Counted from the stretch's first letter, positions 6,864 to 13,796 are shown. The stretch: DNA of 14,414 nucleotides from Candidatus Bathyarchaeota archaeon (GCA_026014515.1 JAOZIG010000316.1:1-14414); one strand, 5' to 3'. The notes: generated by a model from the letters alone, not told the origin. Program-made: numbers and translations.

Positions 6864-7838
6864 CTACAGGTTCTTGAGCACGTACATGGCTCTTAGGGTC
6901 ACCCATTTGCTAGGCTTGTTCTTTTCCTCGATATCGATCCACATCTTACCGTTGAACGTGTCTTTCATGAGCCATCTTCCATCAGGTTGCCGTGCTTCTT
7001 TGATGAGTTCAACTACCTCACTCAGGCGATCATCTTTGACTCCAAGACGCGCAAACGTGGTCATTATCTCCAGTATGTCAGCTTGGTAGAAGAGGGGGTA
7101 TCCAAATCGTTTCCATCCCGCCTTCTCTTTTCTGCTTCCATCAGGGTTTCTGAGGTACCAGTGTACACTGTTTTCCAGTATCTTCTCGACCTCACTGTCT
7201 ATGATCTCGTTTATTCTCTTGCTGCGTTTTTTCTGTGGGGTGGTGCTGAGGGCTTTGAGTATCTTTGTTGCCCCCATATAGCAGTTGACTGGGAAGACCT
7301 TGCTTGGGTCGATGGGGTATGCCCTGCATTTCCAGCCCTTGTTCTCGTCATCATAGTAGTCATCAATAAAGTCCAGTAGTTTCACGGTTCTGGGGTCATC
7401 GAGGTACCCAAAATGGTTCAGGTAATAGAGTACGTTACCGTCAAAACAACAGCCATCCTTGACCACGCTATCATATCCCTTCTCGGATTTCGGTAACTGT
7501 GTCAGGAAGTGTCCGCTGTTTCGCTGGAACCTGTAGACCTGTTCTATGGCTTTCTCAATCTGTAGATTTCTTGTGGCTCCATGCTCAGCCATCAATAGTA
7601 GCTGATGTGTTGTTGCCTTGTACTTGGGTAGATACATGTCTTCCTCGTGTACCCAGTATCCTTCTGGTGTCTGGGCTGCAAGAATCGAGGTGACTGGCTC
7701 TGATTTCATTATCACCTGTTTTGATTCTACGACCTCTGGGTGATTCTCAGCTAAGCCTAATAGCATTCTCTGTGTCCAGTATCTTATTGCTGGATAGTCC
7801 TCGCCAAGAAGCCAGTCTATGGTTTTCTCGTCTTGCAT
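6864..7838 (-). CDS. Alpha/alpha-toroid protein, prenyltransferase/squalene-cyclase-like fold
   Basis: This is a 324-residue soluble protein made of repeated helical pairs. It carries QW-type motifs of the terpenoid-cyclase/prenyltransferase toroid: QTPEGYW (56-62), QRNSGHF (105-111) and QPDGRW (284-289), plus a related KGW at 168-170. I see no DxDD motif of class II cyclases and no transmembrane or monotopic insertion, so true squalene cyclase activity is unlikely. Cysteines at 130, 131, 171 and 186 with nearby Asp/His might bind a metal, as in protein prenyltransferases, but that is speculation. Relatives are often left as hypothetical or labelled as nitrogen-fixation proteins without support. 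The gene stands alone, with a CTTATTC box (7863-7869) 28 bases before the ATG and no Shine-Dalgarno, suggesting a leaderless transcript. Confidence 0.75.
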   Translation of the reverse strand: MQDEKTIDWLLGEDYPAIRYWTQRMLLGLAENHPEVVESKQVIMKSEPVTSILAAQTPEGYWVHEEDMYLPKYKATTHQLLLMAEHGATRNLQIEKAIEQVYRFQRNSGHFLTQLPKSEKGYDSVVKDGCCFDGNVLYYLNHFGYLDDPRTVKLLDFIDDYYDDENKGWKCRAYPIDPSKVFPVNCYMGATKILKALSTTPQKKRSKRINEIIDSEVEKILENSVHWYLRNPDGSRKEKAGWKRFGYPLFYQADILEIMTTFARLGVKDDRLSEVVELIKEARQPDGRWLMKDTFNGKMWIDIEEKNKPSKWVTLRAMYVLKNL

Positions 7839-7840
7839 TG

Positions 7841-7857
7841 TATTAGGGAATCTAATA
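7841..7857. promoter_or_regulatory. Inverted repeat between TATA and start of the toroid gene
   Basis: A perfect repeat TATTAG-N5-CTAATA lies two bases upstream of the ATG at 7838 and downstream of the presumed TATA element. That is where a repressor would block transcription start. No regulator gene for it is recognised; the function is inferred. Confidence 0.35.
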
Positions 7858-7910
7858 TGAGTGAATAAGTCTTAAGGATGAAATGTCAGTTAAACTTCCC
7901 TTTTTGGGAG

Positions 7911-7933
7911 TACAGGACTTAGCTATGCCTGTA
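7911..7933. promoter_or_regulatory. Inverted repeat TACAGG-N11-CCTGTA in a divergent intergenic region
   Basis: The arms are perfect over six bases, and an internal TAGCTA palindrome lies almost at the centre. It is preceded by a short CTTCCC-T5-GGGAG hairpin (7895-7910). The region separates the divergent toroid and zinc-ribbon genes. It could be an operator or RNA structure; nothing decides between them. Confidence 0.3.
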
Positions 7934-8004
7934 TGGTGGGTGATAGATGAAACACTCATTACGCTAATTTTAGTTTTAATATATTGAAAAAATTATTAAA
8001 AGAT

Positions 8005-8013
8005 GATATAAAG
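8005..8013 (+). promoter_or_regulatory. TATA box supporting a leaderless start at 8035
   Basis: GATATAAAG is centred 26 bases before the ATG at 8035, the textbook archaeal TATA-to-start distance, and no Shine-Dalgarno precedes that ATG. This favours 8035 over the in-frame TTG at 7984 and the ATG at 8020. Confidence 0.5.
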
Positions 8014-8034
8014 AAAAAGATGCAAAGTACATTC

Positions 8035-8739
8035 ATGACCTTCTGCTCAAACTGCGGACACGACGTAGAAACAGATGATAATTTCTGTGAGAACTGTGGT
8101 TATCCTCTCAACAAGCCAACAAGTTCAGAAGTAAACGATGAAGAGATGCCCCTTGGTATCATCGCTGGGTTCAATATCTTCCCAAAGGAGAACAAGATAA
8201 TCGAGTTCCCAGACAAGTATAGCATGGTGATCTACCCTGATGTACTGGTATTCGCCAAGTACAACAGTGAGTGGAACAGTGAGGCTCGTGAACACCTCAA
8301 AGGAAAGGGCTTCTGGGCGCGGCTCAACAACTCAATGCAGTTGGATGAGGCATACGCCAACACATACCGGACATGGCCAGCATACAAGGTACTAGAGCAA
8401 GACCCCGATAACTTCAGTTACGCGTTCAAGGATATCGAGAAGATAATCATTGATGCTCACGATGGGAGTATGAGGACTGGCGTGGATATACCGGGTGGTA
8501 CGAGTATCAGGGTTGGACGTAGTGATATGCCTGCTTGGATACGGTACGAGTTCTGGTTTGTCACAGGTGAGGGTACTCGGAAGCTGAATACTGATTATTA
8601 TCCACGTGAGGTGGGTATGCTGCGTCAGGTGTTAAGCGATAAGCTTGAGGAGCGTGTTCATATTATCGCTGGTTTGCCTGAGAACCCGTTCTTGGCGTTA
8701 AACGAGGCTCTAAGTCGAAAACTCAAGGGAGAGTTCTAA
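8035..8739 (+). CDS. Zinc-ribbon protein with an unrecognised C-terminal domain
   Basis: This is a 234-residue protein from the chosen ATG. Residues 1-25 hold a double CxxC zinc ribbon (FCSNCG and FCENCG), common at the start of archaeal proteins. A short acidic linker leads to a body of about 200 residues that I do not recognise. That body alternates predicted strands (IIEFPDKYSMVIYP, VLVFAKYN, IRYEFWFVTGEG) and ends with a helix. The pattern resembles a PH-like or similar beta domain, but this is weak. There is no signal peptide or membrane segment. The frame extends upstream to TTG 7984 and ATG 8020, but those 17 codons are Lys-rich and overlap the TATA box. The gene is alone and convergent with the first transporter gene. 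It could be an adaptor or regulator; the function is unknown. Confidence 0.75.
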   Translation: MTFCSNCGHDVETDDNFCENCGYPLNKPTSSEVNDEEMPLGIIAGFNIFPKENKIIEFPDKYSMVIYPDVLVFAKYNSEWNSEAREHLKGKGFWARLNNSMQLDEAYANTYRTWPAYKVLEQDPDNFSYAFKDIEKIIIDAHDGSMRTGVDIPGGTSIRVGRSDMPAWIRYEFWFVTGEGTRKLNTDYYPREVGMLRQVLSDKLEERVHIIAGLPENPFLALNEALSRKLKGEF

Positions 8740-8750
8740 CCCCCCTTTTT
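8740..8750 (+). terminator. C-run plus T5 terminator after the zinc-ribbon gene
   Basis: Directly after the TAA stop come six C and five T (T5 at 8746-8750), with no stable hairpin. This fits archaeal oligo-T termination. The last two T overlap the reverse stop codon of the convergent transporter. Confidence 0.5.
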
Positions 8751-9954
8751 AATGTGTGACCATTATCTTCCTTTTCGCGCTATAAGTTTCCACTGCAAAG
8801 AGCTGGATCAGTACCGTACAAACCAATAGCATTCCCGCTGTGAAGTAGAATGGCGCCTGAAGGTTCACGTTATCCGCGATGAACCCCAGAATAATTGGTC
8901 CAACAAGGAACCCGATATCACCGAAGAGTCTGTAGAGTCCCATACTGATGCCTCGTGGCTCGTCCGCTGTAGCGTCTGTAGCCATGGCTAGTGGTGCTTG
9001 TCCTGCTCCGCTTGTGCCTATGCCCAGTATTATGGCTCCAAACGCCATTGTGATGTAGCTTGTTGTGAATGGGAAGAAGAGGGCTGAGAGCATGGTGACA
9101 AATAGGCTCTTGACGATGACTGGTTTTCTTCCATGATAGTCGATTGATCTACCCATGGGTATGGTTAGAAATAGGTTCACGATAGTGGCGTAACTGATGA
9201 GTGCACCGATCTGAGTCTCGCTTAACCCAAGCTCAGCATCAGCGTAAAGCGGAATCATTGTTCCTCTGATACCGGTGCGCATGAAGAATATGGCGAAGGT
9301 TGCAACACAGGCAAGGCTGTAGCTTCTGTTGCTGAGCAGTCGTTTTGTGGTTGGCCAGTCGAAGTGGGCATCGTTTTTCTTTACGGTGATGTTTTCCGGC
9401 TCATGTATCCAGAGATAAGTGATTATTAGACTGATAACTCCGAGGGCTCCATAGAAGGTGAATGTGGACTGCATCCCCCACCATGTAGCTACATAGCCGC
9501 CGATTACTGGTCCTGCGCTGCTTCCCAGTAGCTGGAATGTCTGGAAATATCCCATGACTCTTCCTCTTTCTTCTGGTTTGAGGATGTCTGCGAGGAGGGT
9601 GGTTCTGCTTGTCATCCACATGGCTGAGCCTACGCCCTGTATTGTTCTGAGTACTAGGAACTCAGCGAATGATCCTGCTCTTGCGTTTAGGAAGGCTGTT
9701 AGTGCTAGGATGAGTGTTCCCCATATCATGAGGGGTCTTCTGCCTATCTTGTCTGAGAGCATGCCGCATGGTATGTCTGCTATGAGTCTTCCGAATGCGT
9801 AGCTGCTTATGGCGAGGCTTACCAGTGTGTAGCTGACGTTGAAGCTTTTTGCGAAGAGGGGTAGGATTGGTGAGACTATGCTCATTCCTACGAAGATGAA
9901 GAATGATGGTACGTAGATTGAGAGTACGTCCATTCGTAACGAGCGCTCGCCCAT
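8749..9954 (-). CDS. MFS transporter, DHA1-like, 12 membrane segments
   Basis: This 401-residue protein is hydrophobic throughout, with a spacing consistent with twelve membrane helices. The MFS loop 2-3 motif A is present as GMLSDKIGRRP (64-74), and its mirror after helix 8 is GRSIDYHGRKP. The segment RTIQGVGSAMWM in helix 4 resembles the motif B region. Family members export drugs or metabolites, or import small solutes, by proton antiport or symport; the substrate is not predictable. The start at 9954 is supported by GAAGGA six bases upstream and a TATA box at 9997-10006. An internal ATG at codon 8 is less favoured. The gene appears to be its own transcription unit downstream of alaX. Confidence 0.88.
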   Translation of the reverse strand: MGERSLRMDVLSIYVPSFFIFVGMSIVSPILPLFAKSFNVSYTLVSLAISSYAFGRLIADIPCGMLSDKIGRRPLMIWGTLILALTAFLNARAGSFAEFLVLRTIQGVGSAMWMTSRTTLLADILKPEERGRVMGYFQTFQLLGSSAGPVIGGYVATWWGMQSTFTFYGALGVISLIITYLWIHEPENITVKKNDAHFDWPTTKRLLSNRSYSLACVATFAIFFMRTGIRGTMIPLYADAELGLSETQIGALISYATIVNLFLTIPMGRSIDYHGRKPVIVKSLFVTMLSALFFPFTTSYITMAFGAIILGIGTSGAGQAPLAMATDATADEPRGISMGLYRLFGDIGFLVGPIILGFIADNVNLQAPFYFTAGMLLVCTVLIQLFAVETYSAKRKIMVTH

Positions 9955-9996
9955 CTAGTTTCCTTCTTTATGATCAAATCTGCGCTCCACAATGAT

Positions 9997-10006
9997 GATA
10001 TAAACC
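9997..10006 (-). promoter_or_regulatory. TATA box for the first MFS gene
   Basis: On the minus strand the bases read GGTTTATATC, centred about 47 bases before the ATG at 9954. A start of transcription near 9976 would give a leader of about 21 bases carrying the GAAGGA ribosome site. Confidence 0.5.
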
Positions 10007-10033
10007 TATCCCCCGTTACCTATGCTTGAAGCG

Positions 10034-10049
10034 GTACAGAAACCTGTAC
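10034..10049. promoter_or_regulatory. Palindrome GTACAG-N4-CTGTAC upstream of the first MFS promoter
   Basis: A perfect six-base inverted repeat with a four-base centre lies between the alaX stop (10060) and the transporter's TATA box. Its core TACAG-N4-CTGTA also occurs at 13782-13795 before the acyltransferase gene. It could be a regulator site or the hairpin at the alaX 3' end; the T-poor flanks speak against a terminator. Confidence 0.4.
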
Positions 10050-10059
10050 TAGATATTTC

Positions 10060-10761
10060 TTAGATTAACTCAAAATAGACAATCTTACGCCGTTTCTTCT
10101 TAGACTCCAAACGCAGACTCTTGAGCTTGCCAATATCACCCGTGCTTTTCACGTGAGTACCCATGCAGAAAGTCTCAGCATAATCACCGATCTTTACCAT
10201 CCTGAGTTCGTGTACATCTTTTGGTATCTTTTCGAGGAAGCTCTGTTTTCGTTCATCATCACCGACATCAAGCTCGTCCCTGTTGGTATTGTATATCTCA
10301 ACGGGCACATTCTTGTCTATGATCTCATCAAACCGTTTCCAGACCTCAGACAGGGTATCCTCTGTTATCTCGCTGGGCTTGAAGTCCAGTTGACTGAAGC
10401 TGCTGAATACCTTGGGTCCACTGCCCCGTGCCTCAAAGAGTCCTGTTAGGAGGTGTTCTCCGCTGTGGAGTCTCATGTACTGGAATCGTTTGTCCCAGTC
10501 AACGACTCCATGAACTTTTGCATCTAACTCAACGTCATCGGATAGATAATGGAAGACCTCGTCGCCGCGTTTCATAACCTTGATGACCTTGACTTCTTTG
10601 CCGTCTACGATGAGTTTGCCTGTGTCTGTGGGTTGTCCTCCGCCTTCTGGGTAGAATGCTGTCTGGTCTAGTACCACGAATTTTGGTCCTATGCGTGTTA
10701 CTGTGGCGTCAAATTCCTTGATGGTGCTATCATTGGTGTAGAGCAGCTTTGTGGCTTCCAT
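10060..10761 (-). CDS. alaX: AlaX-type alanyl-tRNA editing hydrolase
   Basis: This is a 233-residue, free-standing homologue of the alanyl-tRNA synthetase editing domain, of the middle-size (AlaX-M) class. It removes Ser, and sometimes Gly, wrongly attached to tRNA-Ala. The N-terminal beta domain carries PEGGGQPTDTG (38-48), the Gly-rich motif of this class. The zinc and catalytic ligands are H99 and H103 (HSGEH) and C199 and H203 (CMGTH). The C-terminus is a basic KSLRLESKKKRRKI stretch that probably meets tRNA. The ATG at 10761 has only a weak GGAA upstream. It is followed, on the same strand, by the transporter gene but with a separate promoter. Confidence 0.92.
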   Translation of the reverse strand: MEATKLLYTNDSTIKEFDATVTRIGPKFVVLDQTAFYPEGGGQPTDTGKLIVDGKEVKVIKVMKRGDEVFHYLSDDVELDAKVHGVVDWDKRFQYMRLHSGEHLLTGLFEARGSGPKVFSSFSQLDFKPSEITEDTLSEVWKRFDEIIDKNVPVEIYNTNRDELDVGDDERKQSFLEKIPKDVHELRMVKIGDYAETFCMGTHVKSTGDIGKLKSLRLESKKKRRKIVYFELI

Positions 10762-10990
10762 TCTTGTTCCAGTTGGATCATATGCCGGGTCTTATGAATC
10801 TTTCAGAATAGCCGCCAACAGGGAGGGGGGGGGGTAGTGCGAAAACGGTTGGAAGCGGTTGATTTAGTTAAAAGAAGCCATAAAACAGCCCAGAATCGAT
10901 CCTGATTAGTGCAAAAAAGTGTATGAGTAACGGGGAAAAGTGTACACATAACCCGCGGTTTAATGACAAAAACAGGGTTGGTAAGCTGGT
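10762..10990. other. 229-base non-coding region between the aldolase and alaX
   Basis: No open frame with coding character is seen. The region should hold the 3' end of the aldolase transcript and the alaX promoter. Visible landmarks are GGGA followed by ten G (10821-10834), a direct repeat CGGTTG-N4-CGGTTG (10846-10861), and a 21-base imperfect tandem repeat (10911-10952). Several A-runs read as T-runs on the minus strand. Confidence 0.6.
10911..10952 (-). repeat. Two imperfect tandem copies of a 21-base unit, T-rich on the minus strand
   Basis: Read on the minus strand, each copy starts GTTA and contains TACACTTTT. The copies span 10952-10932 and 10931-10911 and agree at 14 of 21 positions. 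The second copy has a T6 run (10918-10913). They lie about 40-80 bases past the aldolase stop, so the simplest role is multiple oligo-T termination for that transcript. The first copy also contains the palindrome GTGTACAC (10940-10947). Confidence 0.4.
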
Positions 10991-11956
10991 TTAAGCTTTA
11001 CCCGCGTTACCCAGCACGTTGATGTTCTTGTGTTTGATCATCGCGATAAGCTCTGCACGTGCAGCCTTCAAGTAGCCTCTTGGATCAAAGACATCAGGGT
11101 TCTCTGCTAGGAACTTGCGCACCATGGCGGTCATTGCTAATCGTCCATCTGTATCGATGTTGATCTTGCATACGGCTGAGTCCGCTGCCTTGCGTAGCTG
11201 GTCTTCTGGTACTCCTCTGGCTTTCTTCAAGTCGCCACCATAATCGTTGATGATCTTTACGTATTCTGGGAGGACTGATGATGCTCCGTGGAGCACGATG
11301 GGGAACTCTGGCAGCCTTTTCTCGACCTCGTATAGTATGTCGAATCTTAGTTTGGGTTCTACGCCGGGTGGGAACTTGTATGCCCCGTGGCTGGTCCCGA
11401 TGCTGATGGCTAGGCTGTCCACGCCTGTGGCGGCGACGAACTCCTCTACCTCTTCTGGCTTGGTGTAATTGCTCTTCTCGGCGCTGACCTCGTCCTCTAT
11501 CCCAGCGAGTACCCCTAGTTCACCTTCTACTGATACGTTCTTCTTGTGGGCGCTGTCCACAACTTTTTTGGTGAGTTTGATGTTGTCCTCGAAGCTTAGA
11601 TGTGATCCGTCGATCATCACAGAGCTAAAACCTGTATCGATGCAACTCATACAGAGATCGTAGCTGTCTCCGTGGTCAAGGTGTAGCACTATTGGTATAT
11701 CGTATCCTAGCTCATGAGCCATCTGCACGGCTCCTTCAGCCATGTAGGTGAGCATGGTCTGGTTTGCGTATGCTCTTGCGCCTCGGCTTACCTGAAGTAT
11801 TACTGGTGCCTTGGTTTCTACGCATGCCTGTATGATGGCTTGCAGTTGCTCCATGTTGTTGAAGTTGTAGCCGGGGATCGCGTATTTTCCCCGTAGCGCC
11901 TTCTTGAACATGTCTTCCGAGTTTACTAATCCAATTGATTGATAATCTACAGTCAT
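10991..11956 (-). CDS. fba: Class II (zinc) fructose-bisphosphate aldolase-like protein
   Basis: This is a 321-residue TIM-barrel aldolase that reversibly splits fructose 1,6-bisphosphate into dihydroxyacetone phosphate and glyceraldehyde 3-phosphate. Tagatose-bisphosphate or another ketose-phosphate substrate is possible. Metal and active-site residues are complete: D94 and zinc ligand H95 in HLDHGDS, the acidic EGELG (144-148), H190 in IGTSHGAYKF, H223 in VLHGASS, and the phosphate-binding INIDTDGR (265-272). Most archaea use other aldolase families for this step, so a class II enzyme suggests acquisition from bacteria. The ATG at 11956 lacks a Shine-Dalgarno and has a TATA-like box at 11981-11990, about 28 bases upstream, implying its own leaderless transcript despite the transporter gene 40 bases away. 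Confidence 0.9.
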   Translation of the reverse strand: MTVDYQSIGLVNSEDMFKKALRGKYAIPGYNFNNMEQLQAIIQACVETKAPVILQVSRGARAYANQTMLTYMAEGAVQMAHELGYDIPIVLHLDHGDSYDLCMSCIDTGFSSVMIDGSHLSFEDNIKLTKKVVDSAHKKNVSVEGELGVLAGIEDEVSAEKSNYTKPEEVEEFVAATGVDSLAISIGTSHGAYKFPPGVEPKLRFDILYEVEKRLPEFPIVLHGASSVLPEYVKIINDYGGDLKKARGVPEDQLRKAADSAVCKINIDTDGRLAMTAMVRKFLAENPDVFDPRGYLKAARAELIAMIKHKNINVLGNAGKA

Positions 11957-11980
11957 TTGATGAACTAGTATATGTTCAAA

Positions 11981-11990
11981 GATATGTATC
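11981..11990 (-). promoter_or_regulatory. TATA-like box for the aldolase gene
   Basis: GATACATATC on the minus strand is centred about 28 bases before the ATG at 11956, in the 40-base gap after the upstream transporter. The spacing fits a leaderless archaeal transcript; the match to consensus is moderate. Confidence 0.4.
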
Positions 11991-11996
11991 CAGCGA

Positions 11997-13226
11997 TTAC
12001 TCTGCCTTGGTTTTAGGTTCCTTGACGAACAGACTGAATATTATGAATGCTAGTCCGCTGCTTCCCGCCGCTACGTAGAAGGGCATCTGGGGGCTCACGT
12101 TATCCCAGAGGATTCCACCTATCCATGCTCCGGGGAAACTTAACACACCTGCTATAGTAGCGATTAACCCCATTATCTTGCCACGTTGTTTGGCGGGTAC
12201 AATGTCAGCTACTAGTGCCAGCCAAGCTGAGCCTCCTTCTAGTCCTGTGACTGCGCCGCCGAATCCTTCGCTGATGCCGCCTATGATACGTGTTATTGCC
12301 AGTGGTAGAAATCCAGCTGATAGTGGGAACCCGAGATACATCAAAGGAGTGATTCCGAGGCTCACCATTATACCGGGTTTTCTACCCGCCCTGTCGCTCC
12401 ATATGCTTGAAGGTACAGTGAGTAGTGTGGATACTACACCCACGGTGGTCATGATCAAGCCCCACTGGGTGTTTGTCAAACCTACTATCTGTGTCGCGTA
12501 GACCGCCATGAACTGGTTCGCGACTCTGAGTCCGATGCTAGCGAAGGCTGCTACGCTGATTAGTGTCCAGATGGGACGTGGAACAGAACGTACCTCTTTC
12601 AAGGCATCAAGTCGGCTAGAGACGTGTTCAGTAGAATAGGTATCCTCAAGATACTTCCAGCGAACCACTACGTTGACAACTGCAGCGATAAAAGTACATG
12701 CGATAGCCAGTCTTACACCTGCATAGACGCCGAGGGCGTCTGTGAGCATCCCTCCAATGAATGGTGTGAATATCTGTGGGAGCAGTGTCATCATCCTGAA
12801 GGTGCCGTAGCCCATGGCGCGGTGTTCCACGCTTGTAGACTCTGCGATCAATGCGTCAATGGCTGGTATCATCATGTTGCTCATCTGGGTGATGAACATA
12901 CCCACGAGCACAAGCTGCCAGCTACCCGTCAATACATAGACCAGTGGAGAAGTAGCTCTCAATGCGCTGCCGATGATAATCATCTTCTTACGCCCGATAC
13001 GGTCTGTGAGTACTCCCCCGGGTATCTGGAAAGCAAGCTGAGCGATGGTCTCCGCCATAAAGATCATACCAAGCAAGGTCTTGCTGACTCCCAGCTCCAA
13101 TATGTAGAGGCTCCAGTATGGCCACCATAGGCTCGCTGTTAGCATGAAGAGGCTCTGGGTGAGTGTGATTACCATGAGGTTTCTGCTCTTCATCATATCG
13201 CGTATGGTTTTTGTGATAGGCACCAT
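11997..13226 (-). CDS. Second MFS transporter
   Basis: This membrane transporter has 409 residues from the chosen ATG, with a pattern of about twelve hydrophobic helices. Motif A appears twice, as GGVLTDRIGRKKM in the first half and SSIWSDRAGRKPG in the second. A Gly-rich stretch GGISEGFGGAVTGLEGG lies in the second half. The substrate is unknown. The frame is open up to an ATG at 13295, but a TATA box lies inside that extension, and GGAG (13237-13240) sits ten bases before the ATG at 13226, so the shorter form is preferred. The extra 23 residues would be polar and atypical. It is only distantly like the first transporter in this window, so a recent duplication is unlikely. Confidence 0.86.
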   Translation of the reverse strand: MVPITKTIRDMMKSRNLMVITLTQSLFMLTASLWWPYWSLYILELGVSKTLLGMIFMAETIAQLAFQIPGGVLTDRIGRKKMIIIGSALRATSPLVYVLTGSWQLVLVGMFITQMSNMMIPAIDALIAESTSVEHRAMGYGTFRMMTLLPQIFTPFIGGMLTDALGVYAGVRLAIACTFIAAVVNVVVRWKYLEDTYSTEHVSSRLDALKEVRSVPRPIWTLISVAAFASIGLRVANQFMAVYATQIVGLTNTQWGLIMTTVGVVSTLLTVPSSIWSDRAGRKPGIMVSLGITPLMYLGFPLSAGFLPLAITRIIGGISEGFGGAVTGLEGGSAWLALVADIVPAKQRGKIMGLIATIAGVLSFPGAWIGGILWDNVSPQMPFYVAAGSSGLAFIIFSLFVKEPKTKAE

Positions 13227-13265
13227 TTGGGGGTCTCTCCGCGATTTCAAGGCATCATGGCTTGG

Positions 13266-13274
13266 CATATAAAC
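13266..13274 (-). promoter_or_regulatory. TATA box of the second MFS gene, inside the longest reading frame
   Basis: On the minus strand the bases read GTTTATATG. Transcription starting about 26 bases downstream, near 13244, leaves a leader of roughly 18 bases with the GGAG site, leading to the ATG at 13226. This decides the start. Confidence 0.5.
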
Positions 13275-13335
13275 AGTTCTCGATTTGCGCATCAAATATT
13301 ATCCACATAGTCTATTCAGTTACAGGTGCCCTTGA

Positions 13336-13752
13336 TTGGAGTACAATGACCGATGCGTAGCCTACATCACACGAGGAGACCAGTTACTTGTCTTTAAACA
13401 CGTAAAGTACCCAGAGATAGGACTCCTTGTACCAGCGGGGCACCCAGAGGACGGCGAGTCTCTAGAATCAGCTGTACTAAGGGAAGCACTGGAAGAGACA
13501 GGGCTCATGGGGTTAAAACTCGTGAAATATCTTGGCTTCAAGCTCATGGATTTCACCGACCAAGGATACGGCATCGAGAAACGCCACTTCTTTCATCTGA
13601 GCTTTGAAGGCGAGACTCCTGATACATGGATTCACACAGAGAAATACCCCAGCATGGGGCCTGACCCGGAGTTAGACTACAAGTTCTTCTGGGAATCCCT
13701 TGACACTGTAGAACTTTTCTGGGATCATGGAGCTATGTTGGATAAAATCTAG
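13336..13752 (+). CDS. Nudix hydrolase with TTG start
   Basis: This is a 138-residue cytoplasmic pyrophosphohydrolase. The Nudix box is perfect, from G35 to L57: GHPEDGE, seven residues, then REALEETGL, with the Mg-binding Glu at 50, 53 and 54. The N-terminal strand CVAYITRGDQLLVFKH is usual for the fold. Substrates in this family are nucleoside diphosphates linked to another group, such as damaged NTPs, ADP-ribose or dinucleotides; this one is not predictable. An in-frame TGA at 13333-13335 forces the start to TTG 13336 or later. AGGTG (13324-13328), seven bases upstream, supports the TTG. It is transcribed divergently from the second transporter. A TATA-like AAATATTATCC region lies near 13294-13304. 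Confidence 0.88.
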   Translation: MEYNDRCVAYITRGDQLLVFKHVKYPEIGLLVPAGHPEDGESLESAVLREALEETGLMGLKLVKYLGFKLMDFTDQGYGIEKRHFFHLSFEGETPDTWIHTEKYPSMGPDPELDYKFFWESLDTVELFWDHGAMLDKI

Positions 13753-13780
13753 TAATATCTAGGCTGGATGAGTAATTATT

Positions 13781-13796
13781 CTACAGGCGTCTGTAG
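13781..13796. promoter_or_regulatory. Palindrome CTACAG-N4-CTGTAG before the acyltransferase gene
   Basis: A perfect six-base inverted repeat with a GCGT centre lies 49 bases before the ATG at 13845 and just upstream of an AT-rich TATA-like stretch (about 13818-13827). It shares TACAG-N4-CTGTA with 10035-10048. As RNA it would be a 6-bp hairpin after the Nudix stop; no T-run follows, so an operator is at least as likely. Confidence 0.4.

Noticed and set aside
6864..7838. Naming the toroid protein a nitrogen-fixation or squalene-hopene cyclase gene
   Set aside because: No P-loop or iron-sulfur motif for nitrogenase reductase and no DxDD for hopene cyclase; such labels would be unsupported.
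7984..8034. TTG-initiated N-terminal extension of the zinc-ribbon protein
   Set aside because: The extension is Lys-rich, AT-rich and contains the TATA box; the zinc ribbon normally begins right at the N-terminus, as it does from 8035.
10911..10952. CRISPR-like repeat
   Set aside because: Only two imperfect 21-base units with no spacers and no cas genes nearby.
12624..13130. 168-codon plus-strand frame opposite the second MFS gene
   Set aside because: It is Cys/His-rich by chance because it is antisense to a membrane protein gene; no motif, no start signal, and the opposite frame is a clear transporter.
13781..13796. Intrinsic hairpin terminator after the Nudix gene
   Set aside because: The hairpin is short and is followed by CGCTTTACGG rather than a T-run, so a terminator is not supported.
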